From: JBHHYU01 sp046757725
GTDB taxonomy: Bacteria; Desulfobacterota; Binatia; UBA9968
Reading direction: 5' to 3'
Length of the DNA: 6,189 bases
Assembly: GCA_046757725.1 (NCBI GenBank)
Contig: JBHHYU010000137.1
Location: 1-6,189, forward strand
A program made the translations under genes and the position numbers. Position 1 is the first letter of the stretch, and every line of letters begins with the position of its first letter. The notes under the pieces were generated by a model that was given only the letters and a program-made list of their open reading frames with translations, did not search any database and had not been told where the DNA came from. Below, piece after piece: positions 5,111 to 6,189 of the stretch.

Positions 5111-6128
5111 GGGTCGGGATGGTTCGATGATAGGGGGGTGTAATGACACCTTTCTCTGTGATGATGGCCGTAACCAGGTCGTGGTCAGTAATATCAAAAG
5201 CGGGGTTTATGATACGCACGCCCCGCAAGGTAACCGACTGGCCGAAGATATGCGAAACCTCCCGAGGATCTCTCTCTTCGATCCGTACTTTGGTCCCCGA
5301 GGGACAGTTCAGGTCGATGGAGGAGGTGGGGCCGGCCACATAGAAAGGAACGTTATGCCGGCGGGCCAACACGGCAATCCCGTAGGTCCCGATCTTATTG
5401 GCCACATCCCCGTTGGCTGCCACCCGATCACATCCCACGACCACGGCATCAACCTTGCTCCGTTGCATGAGGTATCCGACCATGTTGTCAGTGAGTAGAG
5501 TGAAGGGAATTTTTTCTTTCTTAAGCTCCCAGGCGGTGAGTCGTGCCCCTTGAAAAAAGGGACGAGTCTCATTTACGAATACCTCCACTGCTCTTCCCGC
5601 TTCCTTCATGGCGCGAATCACGCCTAACGCAGTTCCATATCCGGCCGTAGCCAGCGCCCCCGCATTACAGTGGGTTAGGATTCGGGAGGATCTTCCCAAC
5701 AGCTTGGCGCCGAATCTCCCTAGCAGTTGGTTTGTGGCAAGATCCTCCTGATAGATTTTCTGGGCTTCATCCTTGAGAAGCCGCTTCACCGTTTCTATGC
5801 CCAGATTGCGTTTCTCGATATAGATCCGACGCATACGTTCCAGGGCCCAAAAAAGGTTGACGGCGGTGGGGCGGGTCTTCGCAAGCGTTCTAAAGATGCG
5901 CTCTATCTCCCGATCAAAATTTTTACCCCTTACTCCCAGCGCACCTAGGGCGACCCCCATGGCAGCTGCTACGCCGATCGCCGGCGCCCCGCGGATCACC
6001 ATATCCCGGATAGCCTGAGCTATCTCCGTATAATCTCGAAAGACTCGGTAAACCTCTTTATGCGGCAGGAGCCGCTGGTCTAACATGATGACCTGATTTT
6101 TATTCCATTGAATGGTTTTAACGGTCAT
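5094..6128 (-). CDS. mtnA: S-methyl-5-thioribose-1-phosphate isomerase
   Basis: MtnA converts the aldose methylthioribose 1-phosphate to methylthioribulose 1-phosphate, a step of the salvage pathway that returns methylthioadenosine (from polyamine synthesis) to methionine. The protein is 344 residues, within the family norm, and belongs to the eIF2B-alpha-like superfamily. Motifs in order: IRGAPAIGVAAAMG (45-58), RPTAVNLFWA (86-95), ILTHCNAGALAT (150-161) with catalytic Cys154, VNETRPFFQGARLTAWEL (185-202), LLTDNMVG (211-218), VVGCDRVAANGD (230-241) with catalytic Asp234, and FYVAGPTSSID. These equal Cys160 and Asp240 of the Bacillus subtilis enzyme, and together they separate it from true translation factors and from ribose-1,5-bisphosphate isomerase. 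The ATG at 6128 has TAGGAA (6140-6135) as ribosome-binding site and a good promoter before it. It leads the operon with gshA. Other mtn genes are not in the window. Confidence 0.96.
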   Translation of the reverse strand: MTVKTIQWNKNQVIMLDQRLLPHKEVYRVFRDYTEIAQAIRDMVIRGAPAIGVAAAMGVALGALGVRGKNFDREIERIFRTLAKTRPTAVNLFWALERMRRIYIEKRNLGIETVKRLLKDEAQKIYQEDLATNQLLGRFGAKLLGRSSRILTHCNAGALATAGYGTALGVIRAMKEAGRAVEVFVNETRPFFQGARLTAWELKKEKIPFTLLTDNMVGYLMQRSKVDAVVVGCDRVAANGDVANKIGTYGIAVLARRHNVPFYVAGPTSSIDLNCPSGTKVRIEERDPREVSHIFGQSVTLRGVRIINPAFDITDHDLVTAIITEKGVITPPYHRTIPTHVNHS

Positions 6129-6155
6129 TACAAATTCCTATTTCATGAAAAACCA

Positions 6156-6185
6156 AGTATATTAAGGAAGAGAAGGGAGCGTCAA
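6156..6185 (-). promoter_or_regulatory. promoter of the mtnA-gshA operon
   Basis: TTGACG (6185-6180) and TATACT (6161-6156) each match 5 of 6 consensus positions for a sigma70-type promoter, with an 18-base spacer. Transcription would start near 6149, giving a leader of about 20 nt that contains the mtnA ribosome-binding site. No operator or riboswitch is visible in the short leader. Confidence 0.6.
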
Positions 6186-6189
6186 GGGG

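Noticed and set aside
5111..5197. Extension of gshA upstream into mtnA
   Set aside because: It would overlap mtnA by over 100 bases and add residues not typical of the family. The ATG at 5110 gives the normal length.
1..6189. CRISPR array, insertion sequence, phage or defence genes
   Set aside because: I saw no regular long repeats, no terminal inverted repeats and no transposase or integrase motifs. All intact genes are housekeeping or metabolic.

Overview
The window is a compact piece of a bacterial chromosome, with mid-50s % G+C by eye, ordinary housekeeping genes and no mobile element or CRISPR array. Every intact gene is on the minus strand. Read in the direction of transcription (high to low coordinate) the order is mtnA, gshA, a remnant on the opposite strand, a deoxynucleoside kinase, panB, panC, a broken panD, smpB, ssrA (tmRNA). 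I cannot name the species. The deoxynucleoside kinase-panB-panC order, the plant/proteobacterial-type glutamate-cysteine ligase and a tmRNA tag ending in NYALAA would fit a deltaproteobacterium-like, NC10-like or Nitrospirota-like lineage, but that is a weak inference.

Region 1 (about 3767-6189): a good sigma70-type promoter precedes mtnA (methionine salvage). mtnA overlaps gshA (first step of glutathione synthesis) by 17 bases, so the two form a sulfur-metabolism operon.

Region 2 (3532-3766): the space between gshA and the kinase holds a 59-codon ORF on the plus strand. Its start resembles a NagZ-type (GH3) beta-N-acetylhexosaminidase. Its end resembles the C-terminal helix-hairpin-helix of UvrC, and its stop codon interlocks with that of gshA. 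It looks like the scar of a large deletion, or a collapsed assembly, that removed most of two genes.

Region 3 (910-3569): the kinase has a possible leaderless promoter. A 127-base leader with three 10-base-phased repeats and a strong intrinsic terminator separates it from panB. The terminator ends directly in front of the panB ribosome-binding site, so panB and panC depend on readthrough or attenuation unless a promoter was missed. After panC comes a well-placed panD start with its own ribosome-binding site, but the frame fails at the self-cleavage site and runs into smpB after about 42 codons. The last pantothenate-pathway gene of this cluster, aspartate decarboxylase, is therefore destroyed.

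Region 4 (2-909): smpB and ssrA together encode the trans-translation ribosome-rescue system. The tmRNA is complete from its acceptor stem to its encoded CCA.

The most notable features are the two gene remnants within 3 kb and the terminator-bearing leader of panB.
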